Positions 26,156-34,677 of a DNA stretch of 34,677 bases are shown here, one piece after another. Position 1 is the first letter of the stretch. The number at the start of each line of letters is the position of its first letter. The position numbers were made by a program, and so were the translations under genes. A model generated the notes under the pieces. It made no database searches and had not been told where the DNA came from. It saw only the letters and a list, made by a program, of their open reading frames with translations. The stretch is from Chrysochromulina parva (Eukaryota > Haptophyta > Prymnesiales > Chrysochromulinaceae): positions 1-34,677 of the forward strand of contig PJAB01000200.1 in NCBI GenBank assembly GCA_002887195.1, written 5' to 3'.

Positions 26156-29100
26156 ATGGCATCTGCGATAGCACCTGCGATGGCGCCCGCGATGGCCCCT
26201 TCTAGCATCATCAGTGTCGTCGTCCGGTCACGGCCCGGGTCGGCGACAGGTGGCGCTTTGACTGAGCCTACCGTCGAGCCGAACAAGGACGCATTGCAGC
26301 AGCGACGACGCATGGCAAGAACTCCACGCGGTGCCACGATGACGGGCTGGACAATGGAGCGATTGCAACCTTGGACAGCAGGGCGGCGGCGCTTTGGGCC
26401 GGCAGTTGAGCCCTTCTCGGAGAAGCCTTTCTCGGAGAAACAAACGGCCCAGTTTGTGACGGCCCCGACGCCACGAGCAGCTCGGCCACGGCCACACACG
26501 GCCTCGCCCCGGATGCCAAAGCCGACGACGATCGTCATCCCGGTGATGAGGCATCCCGACCACCCGTTTTGGAAGGCATCGCCGCGCCCGGCGGCCGGCA
26601 CGGCCCTCCATGCGGCACGCTCTTCGACCGCGAGGCCCGCGGCCACTGCATCTACTGCATGCCCTCCGGCGGACTTGCCGCTGGCGCCTCGGAAGGCGAA
26701 GCTTTCCGCGGAGGAGGCCGCGGCGATTCGGCTGCAGGCGCAGACGCGCGGCTCGGCGGCGCGGCAGGAGCTCGGCCGCACAAGGATGGGTGCTCTGCAA
26801 GAGCGTGCTCAGCGCGACGCCAAGGCGCAAGCGGAGGCAGCTGCGCGGCTGCAGAGCGTTCACCGTGGCCGACGCACGCGTCGCAAGCTGCAGGCCGGCG
26901 AAGACCCCTCCGCAGTGGCGGTGTCGATGGCGCGGGCGGCGGCGATGGGCGCGACGGTGATACGCGGAAAAGGCGCTCCCTACGGCGCTCCCACCGCCCA
27001 CTACGGCGCTCCATCCGTCCTTGAACCGCTTGCCATGCGAGCACTCGCGCCCGCACCCGCACCGGCCGCAGCTTTCCTTCCCTCGAAATCAAAAATGGAC
27101 GTTGCCTCCGCTCCTACCGCGCCCCCTCGAAATTTCCAGTTCGGCAAGGGCGCTCTCCATGAGAAGTTCAAGTGGGCGATCGGGACACAGACGGCATTAA
27201 TCTCGGCATCCAAGGGAGCGGCCAGCCTTGGGTCTCACCTTGAGGCCGCGGATCTCACCTATGTGGCCTTTGACCCGCTGGAGCCAGAGGACATGGAACT
27301 CGCAGCTGCAGCAGCAGACCACGACGACGACGCAGGGGGAGCGCCGGGCAGCCATGTCGGGCGCGCGGCACTTTCTCGGAAGGAGGAGCTCCACGCGATC
27401 TCGAGGCTCAGATCGCTCTTCAACGTCGCAGATCGCAAGCTTCGCGCCGTGTCGGGCGGCATGTCGGCCGCTGCGGCGGAGGGCAGCAGCTCGGAGCGAG
27501 CTACGTTTGAACGGCGCACCGTGCAACCGCCACTGCTGAGTGCGGAAGGAGTGGTCTTCACAGCTGACCTTTTCAGAGCGCAGGATGTCCAGCTGCTCGC
27601 GGGTGGTTCCCAGATGACCTTTTCACAGCTGCTCACGGGCGGCGGCGCGAGCCTCCGGTTGGAGCTCTGTGCGAGCGGCTGCCTGCGCTTGCTCCTACCG
27701 GCCTCGTCTGCTGCAGCTGCGAGTGCTGGCAGTGCGAGTGGCACGGCTGCGGCTGAGGCTGCGGCTGCGGCTGCGGCTGGGAACTTTCTTTTTCTCTTTC
27801 CCTTGCCGATAGCACTCATCGGCGGGAGCATCTCGGAGTCTATCTCGGAGAGAGCTGGCCGTGGTGCCCCACTTCTACGGGTTTCTACGGGCGGTACCGT
27901 CACGCGCCACGACCCACGATTGGCCCTCGCGACGGGCGTCGCCAACTGCCGAGGTGACACCCCGCCCATCATCTCGGCTGGAGCTCCGCAGATCCCACTC
28001 CCGCCCGCGCACCCGCGACCCGAACACCCGAGCACGCCGCGCCGGCCCGCCGTGTCAAGCGCCATGCCATCAAGACCCCGGTTCGCGCTTGTCGGTCCGG
28101 CGCCACCCCCGGCCTTCCAGTATCACACCTTAGGCAGCGCCGCTCCGACCGTGGCTCCGACCGGCGCTCACCACGGTGTCGGCCTGATCTATCGATCTCC
28201 CGCGATCTCTCGACCTCCCTCGGCCGCCTCGCGCCCGTCGCGCCCCACATCGGCGGCCTCCCAGAGAGATGCCAGCGCAGGGCCTTCCTCTCGAGTCAGC
28301 TCCGCAGCCCGCACACGTGCCGACGGCGGCGCGACGGCTCGAGCTAGTGGGCCGAGCTGCGGCGGCGTGGTGAGCGAGCCTGCCAATGCAGCGTGGACGC
28401 CCGACTCGTTCACTGCACGCTTCGAAATAGATCTCAGCGCGGCGGTGCCGCTCGCGCTCCGTTCGCGCGCATGGTGGCGTCTCGCCCTCCTCTATCTCAC
28501 CTCCGAGACCACGAGCTCGGTGGCCTTCGAGAGCGGCTTTGCCCTGCGGTGGCTCCAACACCAACGGTTGGTTCACCAGACCAGAAGCGGCGCCACGCCA
28601 CCGCACCCAGCCCTCACTGCCAAGCTCCTCGAGAAGCACGGCCCGTTGGGCGTCGTGGCCCTCGGCAACGGTGCTCGCGATGGTGCCTTTGAAGCTCTCC
28701 GAGACGCGACAGTCGCGGCCGCCGCCGGCACGCTCGGCGAGGTCGCTCACACGGTGGCCGCCGCCCCTGTGCCGACCGTCTCCAGCGGCGCTGAGGCTGC
28801 GTACGCGCGCTGGCTGGCCGGGAGCTCACAGCAGTCCGGCCGCTCCAACCTCGTCGCGCTCTCGCGACGCGCGGCTGTGCTTCGTCAAGGCCTCGCGGCG
28901 CTCCACGTGAGCGTCGGCACGGCGGCGGCCGCGGAGGCTCCCGCGGCCGTGCGCAGGGCGGCCGATATGCTTTCCGAAGAGGTTCTCCACGAGCAGCTGG
29001 CACTGCAGGCCGTGCGCGACGAGGCGGCGACACACACTGAGCTACCTGCGCGAGTGGTCACCGCGGTGCTCCACGTCGTCGGCGGCGAGCGGCTGCGGCT

Positions 29101-29428
29101 GGTGAGTGTCGCACAGGTGCAAGCACCAACCCATGTGTACGTGCGCGTCGTGCCAAGCACCTCAGAGCTCCTCGTGGACGGGCTCAAGCCGGGGACGCTT
29201 CTTGGTGCTCTACCCGGACTGAGCGGTGCCGTGCTCGCCGCGAGCGCGGGCCAGCTTGCACCGGGCGCGATCGCGGCAAGCTTCCGGCTCGTGCTGCGCT
29301 CGTATGAGCTCGAGCTGATCGCACCCTCGGAGGAGAGGGCGCGCCTCTGGGTACGCGGCGTCAACCATCTGCCGCTTGGCGGCAAGCACCGGACGCTTCT
29401 CGCCCTCGCGCGCAAGCATGCGCTCTAG
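26156..29428 (+). CDS. IQ-motif protein with PH-like C-terminus
   Basis: This is a 1090-residue frame. Two IQ-like motifs lie at about residues 188-205 (AIRLQAQTRGSAARQEL) and 226-243 (AARLQSVHRGRRTRRKL). Each has the hydrophobic-Q-x3-R-G-x3-R core that binds calmodulin or myosin light chains. Long Ala/Pro/Ser/Arg-rich stretches of low complexity fill residues 1-180 and 600-740. The last 120 residues alternate strands (LRLVSVAQVQAPTHVYVRVV, SFRLVLRSYELELIAPS) and end with ARLWVRGVNHL, much like the final strand and helix of a PH domain of the phospholipase C type. A calmodulin-regulated membrane or cytoskeletal adaptor is inferred. I recognise no orthologue. The ATG at 26156 is the first of several in a repeated GCGATGGC context (MASAIAPAMAPAMAPSS), so initiation could be a few codons later. 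Confidence 0.75.
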   Translation: MASAIAPAMAPAMAPSSIISVVVRSRPGSATGGALTEPTVEPNKDALQQRRRMARTPRGATMTGWTMERLQPWTAGRRRFGPAVEPFSEKPFSEKQTAQFVTAPTPRAARPRPHTASPRMPKPTTIVIPVMRHPDHPFWKASPRPAAGTALHAARSSTARPAATASTACPPADLPLAPRKAKLSAEEAAAIRLQAQTRGSAARQELGRTRMGALQERAQRDAKAQAEAAARLQSVHRGRRTRRKLQAGEDPSAVAVSMARAAAMGATVIRGKGAPYGAPTAHYGAPSVLEPLAMRALAPAPAPAAAFLPSKSKMDVASAPTAPPRNFQFGKGALHEKFKWAIGTQTALISASKGAASLGSHLEAADLTYVAFDPLEPEDMELAAAAADHDDDAGGAPGSHVGRAALSRKEELHAISRLRSLFNVADRKLRAVSGGMSAAAAEGSSSERATFERRTVQPPLLSAEGVVFTADLFRAQDVQLLAGGSQMTFSQLLTGGGASLRLELCASGCLRLLLPASSAAAASAGSASGTAAAEAAAAAAAGNFLFLFPLPIALIGGSISESISERAGRGAPLLRVSTGGTVTRHDPRLALATGVANCRGDTPPIISAGAPQIPLPPAHPRPEHPSTPRRPAVSSAMPSRPRFALVGPAPPPAFQYHTLGSAAPTVAPTGAHHGVGLIYRSPAISRPPSAASRPSRPTSAASQRDASAGPSSRVSSAARTRADGGATARASGPSCGGVVSEPANAAWTPDSFTARFEIDLSAAVPLALRSRAWWRLALLYLTSETTSSVAFESGFALRWLQHQRLVHQTRSGATPPHPALTAKLLEKHGPLGVVALGNGARDGAFEALRDATVAAAAGTLGEVAHTVAAAPVPTVSSGAEAAYARWLAGSSQQSGRSNLVALSRRAAVLRQGLAALHVSVGTAAAAEAPAAVRRAADMLSEEVLHEQLALQAVRDEAATHTELPARVVTAVLHVVGGERLRLVSVAQVQAPTHVYVRVVPSTSELLVDGLKPGTLLGALPGLSGAVLAASAGQLAPGAIAASFRLVLRSYELELIAPSEERARLWVRGVNHLPLGGKHRTLLALARKHAL

Positions 29429-29873
29429 ATAGAGAGGATACTCTGTACAGTAGAGACCACAGGAGACAGGACGCTGGACTGCACAGGACAGACGAGGAAG
29501 GCGCCCCCCGGGGGAGTGATAGGGGAGTGACGGGGGAGATGAGCAGGAGCCTCAGGTAAGACATCGTGATCTTCGCTTCGTGTCTCCAGTCCTAGGACCT
29601 AGCTAGTCAGTAAAGCGAATGATGTCCCACACTAATGCGGACTGTTTCGTTTCTGTTTCGTGTTTGGACCCAAAGCCGAAAGCCGCGCGGCGCGCGCGTC
29701 GAGGTGAGGCCTCGCTGCCAGGCCACACACCCTGTCGCCCGGGCGTGTGCATGCGATCGCAAGCATTCAAATGCAGAATGCCGCGCTCGCTCGCTCCTAT
29801 TACTCGCGGGAAGGGTTAACCACGGCAGGTAACTAGGCGGAATTCCGCGTGTTCACACCGCGTTCCTCCGTGC
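29429..29873. other. intergenic region, no supported gene
   Basis: This 445-bp interval separates two plus-strand genes. It holds a G-rich run (GGGGGAGTGATAGGGGAGTG, near 29511), a duplicated CTGTTTCGT (29643 and 29654 region) and the 12-bp palindrome GCGGAATTCCGC (29838-29849) upstream of the phosphatase-like gene. I see no RNA gene. Confidence 0.5.
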
Positions 29874-30842
29874 GTGAAGCGGGGAAAAATGCCAACCCTA
29901 CCTGGGCGGGAGGAGTTGTGGCGAATGGCGTCGGCGTCATCCCTTCTGAGCTCCCTTCTGAGCTCCCTTCGCATCGCCTGGGCCTCTCTATCCCGCCTAT
30001 TTGGCCGCATACTGGGGATCCCATCAAGCGAGCAAGCAGCAGTGCTGCTGCCGGACGAGCCGTCCTCTCCCAAAAGGAGCAGCCGTGCCAGAGTGACCCC
30101 GGCACCAATCCTCTGCTTGATGCGCCACTCAAAGCGCCTCGATGCCAACGGCCATGCTAGCATCGCAGAGGACGCGTGGCCAGACCGGCCGGTACGGCCA
30201 TACGATTCACCGATTGCAGACCATGAGCTGCCAAGGGCGGCCGCGGTGCAGTTGCGTACCCGCGGCTTCGAGCGCTTTGACGCGATCGTCTCATCGCCCT
30301 ATCGGCGTTGCCTTCAAACGGCGGGCATCTTGGCGCAGGAGCTTGGTATCCGTCGGCTCATCATCGACAATCGCCTCGGCGAGGATCTCAATGCGGCAGA
30401 TCGGTGCTGGGGCGCCGCCGGCATGGCCATCGGCGAGTACTCGTACATGAGCACCGAGGAGGCGGCGAAATGGGCCCTGGTCGATGAGAGCGGCGCTGGT
30501 GGCGGCCTGGTGCACGTCACGTGGCGGCGAGACGCACATCCAGTGCTCACGCAACCAGACGATGTTCACGCGCGCGTTCGCCTGCTGCCGCGGGTCTGCG
30601 CCGAGGCGCTACGGGTTTGTCGCGGAAGTACTCTGGCCTTACTCGTGGTCACACACGGTGATGTCATCAATCACTTCGCGCCCGCCTTTGATTGGAGCCC
30701 GGACGTTGGTCGGTACCGCGCGGATGAGTGCGGATGGCTCGTCTGCCACGACTTCGAGCCACTAGAGGGCTATGAAGGCGACACCGTGCCGCTCGAGCAG
30801 GTGCCACGTGTGCTCGCGGCTGAAGGCGTGTCGGCCATGTAA
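29874..30842 (+). CDS. histidine phosphatase superfamily (phosphoglycerate-mutase-like) protein
   Basis: The frame has the two-part signature of the superfamily. The N-terminal motif CLMRHSKRLD has Arg84 and the nucleophile His85, with Ser where the usual RHG has Gly. The second arginine motif is SSPYRRCLQTA (Arg144/145). The second histidine motif is VVTHGDVINHF (His261). GEDL near residue 170 is in the region of the proton-donor acid. Spacing resembles the UBASH3/STS and related eukaryotic branches more than metabolic phosphoglycerate mutases. Substrates of that branch range from phosphoproteins to small phosphoesters, so the substrate is open. Residues 18-50 (MASASSLLSS...RIAWASLSRLFGRILG) are Ser/Leu/Arg-rich and may be a mitochondrial or plastid targeting region. 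The ATG at 29925 (residue 18, GCGAATGGCG) is a likely alternative start. The CCCTTCTGAGCT repeat inside it makes this segment variable. Confidence 0.85.
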   Translation: MKRGKMPTLPGREELWRMASASSLLSSLLSSLRIAWASLSRLFGRILGIPSSEQAAVLLPDEPSSPKRSSRARVTPAPILCLMRHSKRLDANGHASIAEDAWPDRPVRPYDSPIADHELPRAAAVQLRTRGFERFDAIVSSPYRRCLQTAGILAQELGIRRLIIDNRLGEDLNAADRCWGAAGMAIGEYSYMSTEEAAKWALVDESGAGGGLVHVTWRRDAHPVLTQPDDVHARVRLLPRVCAEALRVCRGSTLALLVVTHGDVINHFAPAFDWSPDVGRYRADECGWLVCHDFEPLEGYEGDTVPLEQVPRVLAAEGVSAM

Positions 30843-31183
30843 GCACGTGTCGCTTTTCGTCGAGATGGTAGGGTAGTCGAGCTCTTCGCTTGCTTCTCTT
30901 TTTTACATAATCAAGTAGATCAGCACGGTAGGTTTCCGACCGGTCCCGGGCGTGCGTTGAGCGCGTTCGGGTTTACGGCGGTTACGCGCTTCATTCGATT
31001 GGTTATACCGTTGTCCGCGGCGCGCCAGCCGCCCGCGCGGCCGTACGGTACGGACCACGACACGGCGTGGTGCCGACGCCGCGCGGAGCCTCGTGTGAGA
31101 ATCGTCGGTGACTCGGCGGGCGTCGGGGCGTGTCCCATCCCTCCGCTCCCCGCCCCACGTGTCTTTTAGAGACACGAATTCTA
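30843..31183. other. intergenic region between convergent genes
   Basis: The 341 bp holds the 3' flanks of the phosphatase-like and channel genes. I see only a T-rich patch (CTTCTCTTTTTTACATAATC, 30892-30911) and GC-rich unique sequence, with no gene. Confidence 0.5.
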
Positions 31184-33685
31184 CTAAACAAACTCCACGG
31201 ACTTCTCCGCGGTGGCTGCCTGAACAGATGAAAGATCGGCCTTCTGATAAGGCCTTGTGTCCCTGATACGCAGCTTAGACAACTTGTACGACTGCGAGGA
31301 GGTGTGGCGGCGCGCAGTGGCGACGAGGAGCGTCGTGAGCGGCGGCACGTAGAGCTGGAGGTTGACGTCAGCATAGTCAAGTTCGCGAAAGGCCACCTCC
31401 TCACGCGAAGCGGGCGTGCCCGTTGGGCTCGCTGACAAGTTCGTTTCCAAGGCGGCCCCGGAGTGCCGCGGCTTAAGCTTGAGGCGATGCCGAGTCACCT
31501 TGAATGCAGTGACGAAGACAAGGGCGAAGGCAGCCGAGAACACGAGCATGGCAAACGCAAGTGCGACGGCGGGGCTGCGCAGGGTCGCGTCGAGCTCGAC
31601 GGAGCTGTGAAGGAGGCCACCGTGAAGGAGGCCGCGGTTCTCGAGCTCCATATGGTAGGCCATGAAGAAGCCAAGGAGGCAGTGGAGCATGAGCGCCGCG
31701 GGGAGCACCTGAGTGACTGCAGCGTCGTACATCTTGTCTGACGAGCTGACGATCCCCTTGAACCTGCACAGGGCACGATCGGACGCGCGAGGTGAGCAGG
31801 AAGAACGCAAACAGGGGTTTGGCGAAGGTTCACGTCTCCCTCGATCGGACGTGCGGAACAGCCCGGATTCGTCTACGACCACGCTCATGGCGAGATAGAC
31901 AAGCACCAGCAGGAAGAAGACAGGGAAGGAGTAACTCCACGCGAGGCCGTAGACGAGCTGCTTGAGAAGCAGCTGCATCCGAAAGGGCAGGTAGAGGGGA
32001 TTCTCGGCGGCATACACACGATTCATTTGCTCCTGTGCCATCGCACGCGGCGCGAGGAGCGTCTTGGCGATGAGCACGTCGAAGATACGCATGCCCTCGA
32101 CGAACGGGTTGATGAAGAATATGTCCGCGAGCACCATCGAGATGACTGTGGTCGCCCCGCCATTCGTGTACCACGCGCGATCGAAAAAGCCTCTAGCGCC
32201 AACCTGCTTGGTCCAAAGGAATGAGAGAGCCGCGGCAAAGGAGTTGACTAGCTGGAAAAAGGTGAGCTTCATCGCGAGCTGCGTCTCGCGATGGTCGAGG
32301 CGGATGTCGCGCTCGAAGAACTCTGCGTACGCCGGCGCTGTGAGGAAAATGAGCAGGTTGGAGAGGATGATGACGAGCGTCGTCCACAGCGTCGTGCCCA
32401 GCTTGGTCGACGAGTTCACATCCAGCGTGTCGGCCACGTTCATGTTGGTCACCTGGACAATGGCGTACGTAGAGAGGGTACACTGGAGCAGCAAGATGCT
32501 GTTGACGATCCAGCGCCTGCAGACGCGTGAGCCAAGTGAGAACTGCAGATTTTCCCATAGCACCTGGCTGGGTGGCGGTGGCACCGACGCCTTGAGCGAG
32601 ACACGCACGTCGACAATACCGCCGCCATGCAAGCTCTTCAGCATGAGCGTGCGCTGCGGGTTCTTGCGAAGGTCGAGCATGCACGCGCCCGCGTCCGCAG
32701 GATAGTTGAATGTCACGAAGCCGACGCCAGCGCACGAAGCACGCTCGTTCACAGGCCGATTGCAAAGCGCGTCAATTTCGGCGCCGATGCACTTGAGCTT
32801 TGCCTCAACCTTGGCGCGCGCGGCCAGGCGATCGCTTCCGAGCGGCGCTCGGTGCGCCGCGATTCGATAGTAATGGAGCTGCATCTTCAGATCCTGCTGC
32901 ACGCGCAAGAGCTGCAGATGCTTGCGGTTGGCGCGCGCCAACGAGCAGCAGACCACGTCGCCATACGCACCCAACAGCTGTCGCAGCGCTGTGACGAGAC
33001 TTTCGAAGCTAAGCGAAGGATCGCGCGGGAGACCCTCGATCATCACCGTGTAGTCTATCACCGAACGCTTGGTCCCGCGGCGTGGGTTGAGTTCAGCGGC
33101 CACGGCGCGGTTCGAGCGGGCGCAGTAGCAAAGGATGACCATGGCGAGAAGGACGATAACCGCGTCGGGCAGCCCGTGCGCGAGCACCGACAGCTCGTCT
33201 GAATTGCCGAGCGAATGCACCACGTAGACGGCTGCTTCGGCGCCCTTCGCCTTCGTTCCCGTCAGATTGTAGATGAGCGGCACGAGTGAAACGAGGACAA
33301 GCGGTAGAATCAGATTCCGACCGCCACGCACCATGCGCATGTAGAGGGCAATGCCAACTCCAAGACGATAGTACGCGCTGAAGCCCGGGACCGGAGCGCC
33401 ATCGCGCCAGCTGCGGCATGGTTCCGTTAGTGGCTTGCACCGGTAGAGCCTGCCGTCGTCAGCATGTGGCATGCGATCATCGGCCATTCGCATGGCAAGC
33501 TCGAGGTTCAGCGGCATGCGGTAGGCAAGACGAAGCCTGTACTCGAACTGAATCCGCTGTGCCGCGCGCTGCTTGCCAATCGATGGCTCTTCGGCCGATG
33601 CCATCTCGCAGATCCTTGGGGAAAGGGTGTCGGCGACGGGGGAAACAATGGTGCTGGTCGAGGTGTTCTGTTGTAACTCAGCCAT
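31184..33685 (-). CDS. OSCA/TMEM63 (CSC1-like) cation channel
   Basis: The 833-residue frame matches the OSCA/TMEM63 family, ion channels opened by membrane tension or hyperosmotic stress. An N-terminal hydrophobic span (LILPLVLVSLVPLIYNL, about 124-140) and a second (AVIVLLAMVILCY) precede the long cytosolic loop. The loop opens with the family's DYTVMIEGLP and contains GVGFVTFNYPADA, an RRM-like fold. SQVLWENLQFSLGSR is the usual lead into the pore module. The spans that follow include VNSILLLQCTLSTYAIVQV, WTTLVIILSNLLIFLTAPAY, KLTFFQLVNSFAAALSFLW, TTVISMVLADIFFINPFVEG, LVYGLAWSYSFPVFFLLVLV, VLPAALMLHCLLGFFMAY and LAFAMLVFSAAFALVFVTAF. ERDIRLDHRETQLAMK lies between spans. A polar Ser/Arg/Cys stretch of 29 residues before FKGIVSSSDKMYD may be an unspliced intron (31764-31850). 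Convergent with the phosphatase-like gene. Confidence 0.88.
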   Translation of the reverse strand: MAELQQNTSTSTIVSPVADTLSPRICEMASAEEPSIGKQRAAQRIQFEYRLRLAYRMPLNLELAMRMADDRMPHADDGRLYRCKPLTEPCRSWRDGAPVPGFSAYYRLGVGIALYMRMVRGGRNLILPLVLVSLVPLIYNLTGTKAKGAEAAVYVVHSLGNSDELSVLAHGLPDAVIVLLAMVILCYCARSNRAVAAELNPRRGTKRSVIDYTVMIEGLPRDPSLSFESLVTALRQLLGAYGDVVCCSLARANRKHLQLLRVQQDLKMQLHYYRIAAHRAPLGSDRLAARAKVEAKLKCIGAEIDALCNRPVNERASCAGVGFVTFNYPADAGACMLDLRKNPQRTLMLKSLHGGGIVDVRVSLKASVPPPPSQVLWENLQFSLGSRVCRRWIVNSILLLQCTLSTYAIVQVTNMNVADTLDVNSSTKLGTTLWTTLVIILSNLLIFLTAPAYAEFFERDIRLDHRETQLAMKLTFFQLVNSFAAALSFLWTKQVGARGFFDRAWYTNGGATTVISMVLADIFFINPFVEGMRIFDVLIAKTLLAPRAMAQEQMNRVYAAENPLYLPFRMQLLLKQLVYGLAWSYSFPVFFLLVLVYLAMSVVVDESGLFRTSDRGRREPSPNPCLRSSCSPRASDRALCRFKGIVSSSDKMYDAAVTQVLPAALMLHCLLGFFMAYHMELENRGLLHGGLLHSSVELDATLRSPAVALAFAMLVFSAAFALVFVTAFKVTRHRLKLKPRHSGAALETNLSASPTGTPASREEVAFRELDYADVNLQLYVPPLTTLLVATARRHTSSQSYKLSKLRIRDTRPYQKADLSSVQAATAEKSVEFV
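31764..31850 (-). other. candidate in-frame 87-bp intron in the OSCA/TMEM63 gene
   Basis: On the minus strand it begins GTCCGATCGAGG and ends CCCTGTGCAG. Its removal keeps the frame and changes VVDESGLFRTSDRGR...CRFKGIV to VVDESGLFRTFKGIV. The deleted residues are polar and Cys/Ser/Arg-rich, unlike the flanking membrane segments. The donor is GTCC, which is weak. CGTCCGATCG occurs at the 5' end and again inside, 66 bp away. Confidence 0.35.
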
Positions 33686-33772
33686 TGAGGCTTGAGGTGT
33701 CTGTCGCGCACGACGCCCGTCCTCCTGTCTTGGCTCGCTGCGCCATCAGATTAATTAAATACTAGACGAGAC

Positions 33773-33793
33773 CCGCGGCGCTAAGCGCCGCGG
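33773..33793. promoter_or_regulatory. 21-bp GC palindrome upstream of the channel gene
   Basis: CCGCGGCGCT, one central A, then AGCGCCGCGG form a perfect inverted repeat about 90 bp upstream of the OSCA/TMEM63 start codon. It could be a dimeric transcription-factor site or a hairpin in the 5' leader. Confidence 0.5.
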
Positions 33794-33813
33794 CGGTGAA
33801 CTCAAGTCTACAC

Positions 33814-33865
33814 GTATCATGATAATGCAGACACAGTCACATTACATGTATCATGACACAGTCAC
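33814..33865 (+). repeat. paired direct repeats GTATCATGA / CACAGTCAC
   Basis: GTATCATGA (33814-33822) and CACAGTCAC (33832-33840) recur as an adjacent pair at 33848-33856 and 33857-33865. In the first copy nine bases separate the two words. Confidence 0.75.
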
Positions 33866-33902
33866 AGGCTTTTTGTTACTGTTCGCTTACATGTAGAGTA
33901 GA

Positions 33903-34020
33903 ACATGTCCAGCGGACGGGATAGACAGGTCCGCACATGTAGAACGGGATGTAGAACATGTCCAGCGGATAGACAGGTCCGCACGTGAACAGCATGATAG
34001 ACAGGTCCGCACATGAACAG
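33903..34020 (+). repeat. irregular repeat of AGACAGGTCCGCAC
   Basis: AGACAGGTCCGCAC begins at about 33923, 33971 and 33999 and is followed each time by ATG or GTG. The longer word AACATGTCCAGCGGA precedes the first two copies, so the array is a nested duplication of 48 bp and 28 bp. Confidence 0.8.
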
Positions 34021-34270
34021 CACGCTCAGTAGACATACGGCTTAACGCCACAAAACCCCACGTAAAAAAATTAAAACGGCATGCGAGGGATGCGAGAAAG
34101 GTTTCCGATTGGACACGCGGCGATTTGTCTCTTGTGCATGAAAACATGTAAGGTAAGCCCACCCCTGCACTAACAGTGAAGCAGATCCGCCCAGAGGAGC
34201 TGAGCTGCGTCAAAAGCATGTGAATGCAGAATGGCGAAGAGCCCAGCTCAGCCTGCGGCTACCTTCCTGC

Positions 34271-34620
34271 GGCGCCTCGGACACTCGGGGCCGTCTATGT
34301 AACGATTCTGCTCGCGTGTTGAGGTCGCAGCGTGCCCTGGTTTGCCTCCCGAAAGAAGCAGCAGCGCTTCGCTGGCCCCCTTCGAGCCAATCGCCACACA
34401 ACGGCAAGGCATCTGACTCGCGTCCATCGTGCCGCCTCGGACACTCCCGGGGCCGTCTCGTGTAACGATTCTGCCCGCGTGTTGAGGTCGCAGCGTGCCC
34501 TGGTTTGCCTCCCGAAAGAAGCAGCAGCGCTTCGCTGGCCCCCTTCGAGCCAATCAAGCTGGCCCCCTTCGAGCCAATCGCCACACAACGGCAAGGCATC
34601 TGACTCGTCCATCGTGCCTC
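34271..34620 (+). repeat. 160-163 bp tandem duplication with internal 24-bp duplication
   Basis: GCCTCGGACACTC begins at 34274 and 34434; GAGGTCGCAGCGTGCCCTGG at 34321 and 34484. Both copies share CGAAAGAAGCAGCAGCGC and CACACAACGGCAAGGCATC. Copy 2 has small insertions plus a 24-bp internal duplication of CTGGCCCCCTTCGAGCCAAT (34535 and 34559). Short frames over it are products of the repeat. I find no gene in 33686-34677. Confidence 0.9.
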
Positions 34621-34677
34621 GCTGCCAAGTCGTGTCCAGCTCCCACCCAGCACGCCCTGCCGGTTAGCCACGTCTAG

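Overview
The window is nuclear DNA of a GC-rich, gene-dense eukaryote, most likely a unicellular alga; a haptophyte is my best guess, at moderate confidence. The evidence is the set of eukaryote-only architectures (WW+EF-hand, POLQ-type helicase-polymerase, R2R3-MYB, cyclic-nucleotide-dependent AGC kinase, ArfGAP, OSCA/TMEM63 channel), GT-AG introns that interrupt two genes, an interstitial TTAGGG-type tract, and alanine/proline-rich proteins full of GC minisatellites. There are no bacterial operons, tRNA or rRNA genes, CRISPR arrays or intact transposons that I can support.

Layout, left to right. 2-1744 (+): 5'-truncated protein with an EF-hand pair and two WW domains, followed by an in-frame duplication of its last codons and a 94-bp minisatellite. 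2361-9743 (-): 2460-codon DNA polymerase theta-like protein with an N-terminal GRF-type zinc finger and a polymerase domain that seems to have lost key catalytic residues. 9802-11478 (+): TauE/SafE family membrane transporter. 12356-13777 (-): R2R3 MYB. 14076-16527 (+): PKG-like kinase in two exons (intron 14549-14654). 16901-22462 (-): 1853-aa protein with six EF-hands, a multi-pass membrane region, about 60 ten-residue repeats and an SH3-like end. 22644-23501 (+): ArfGAP. 23879-25920 (+): glycosyltransferase-like protein in at least two exons. 26156-29428 (+): IQ-motif protein with a PH-like C-terminus. 29874-30842 (+): histidine-phosphatase-family protein. 31184-33685 (-): OSCA/TMEM63-type channel. 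33686-34677: repeats, no convincing gene.

Three gene pairs are head-to-head with short shared upstream regions: POLQ/TauE (58 bp), MYB/PKG (298 bp) and EF-hand-decapeptide/ArfGAP (181 bp). The POLQ side carries an E2F-like TTTCGCGC, and the MYB/PKG region has two close TAACGG elements of the kind MYB proteins bind. Functionally the genes form no single pathway, but calcium or second-messenger signalling recurs: two EF-hand proteins, an IQ (calmodulin-binding) protein, a cyclic-nucleotide kinase and a likely mechanosensitive cation channel.

The most unusual items are the EF-hand/membrane/decapeptide-repeat protein and the GRF-finger POLQ homologue with an eroded polymerase active site. All functional statements rest on motifs read by eye; no database search or alignment program was run.
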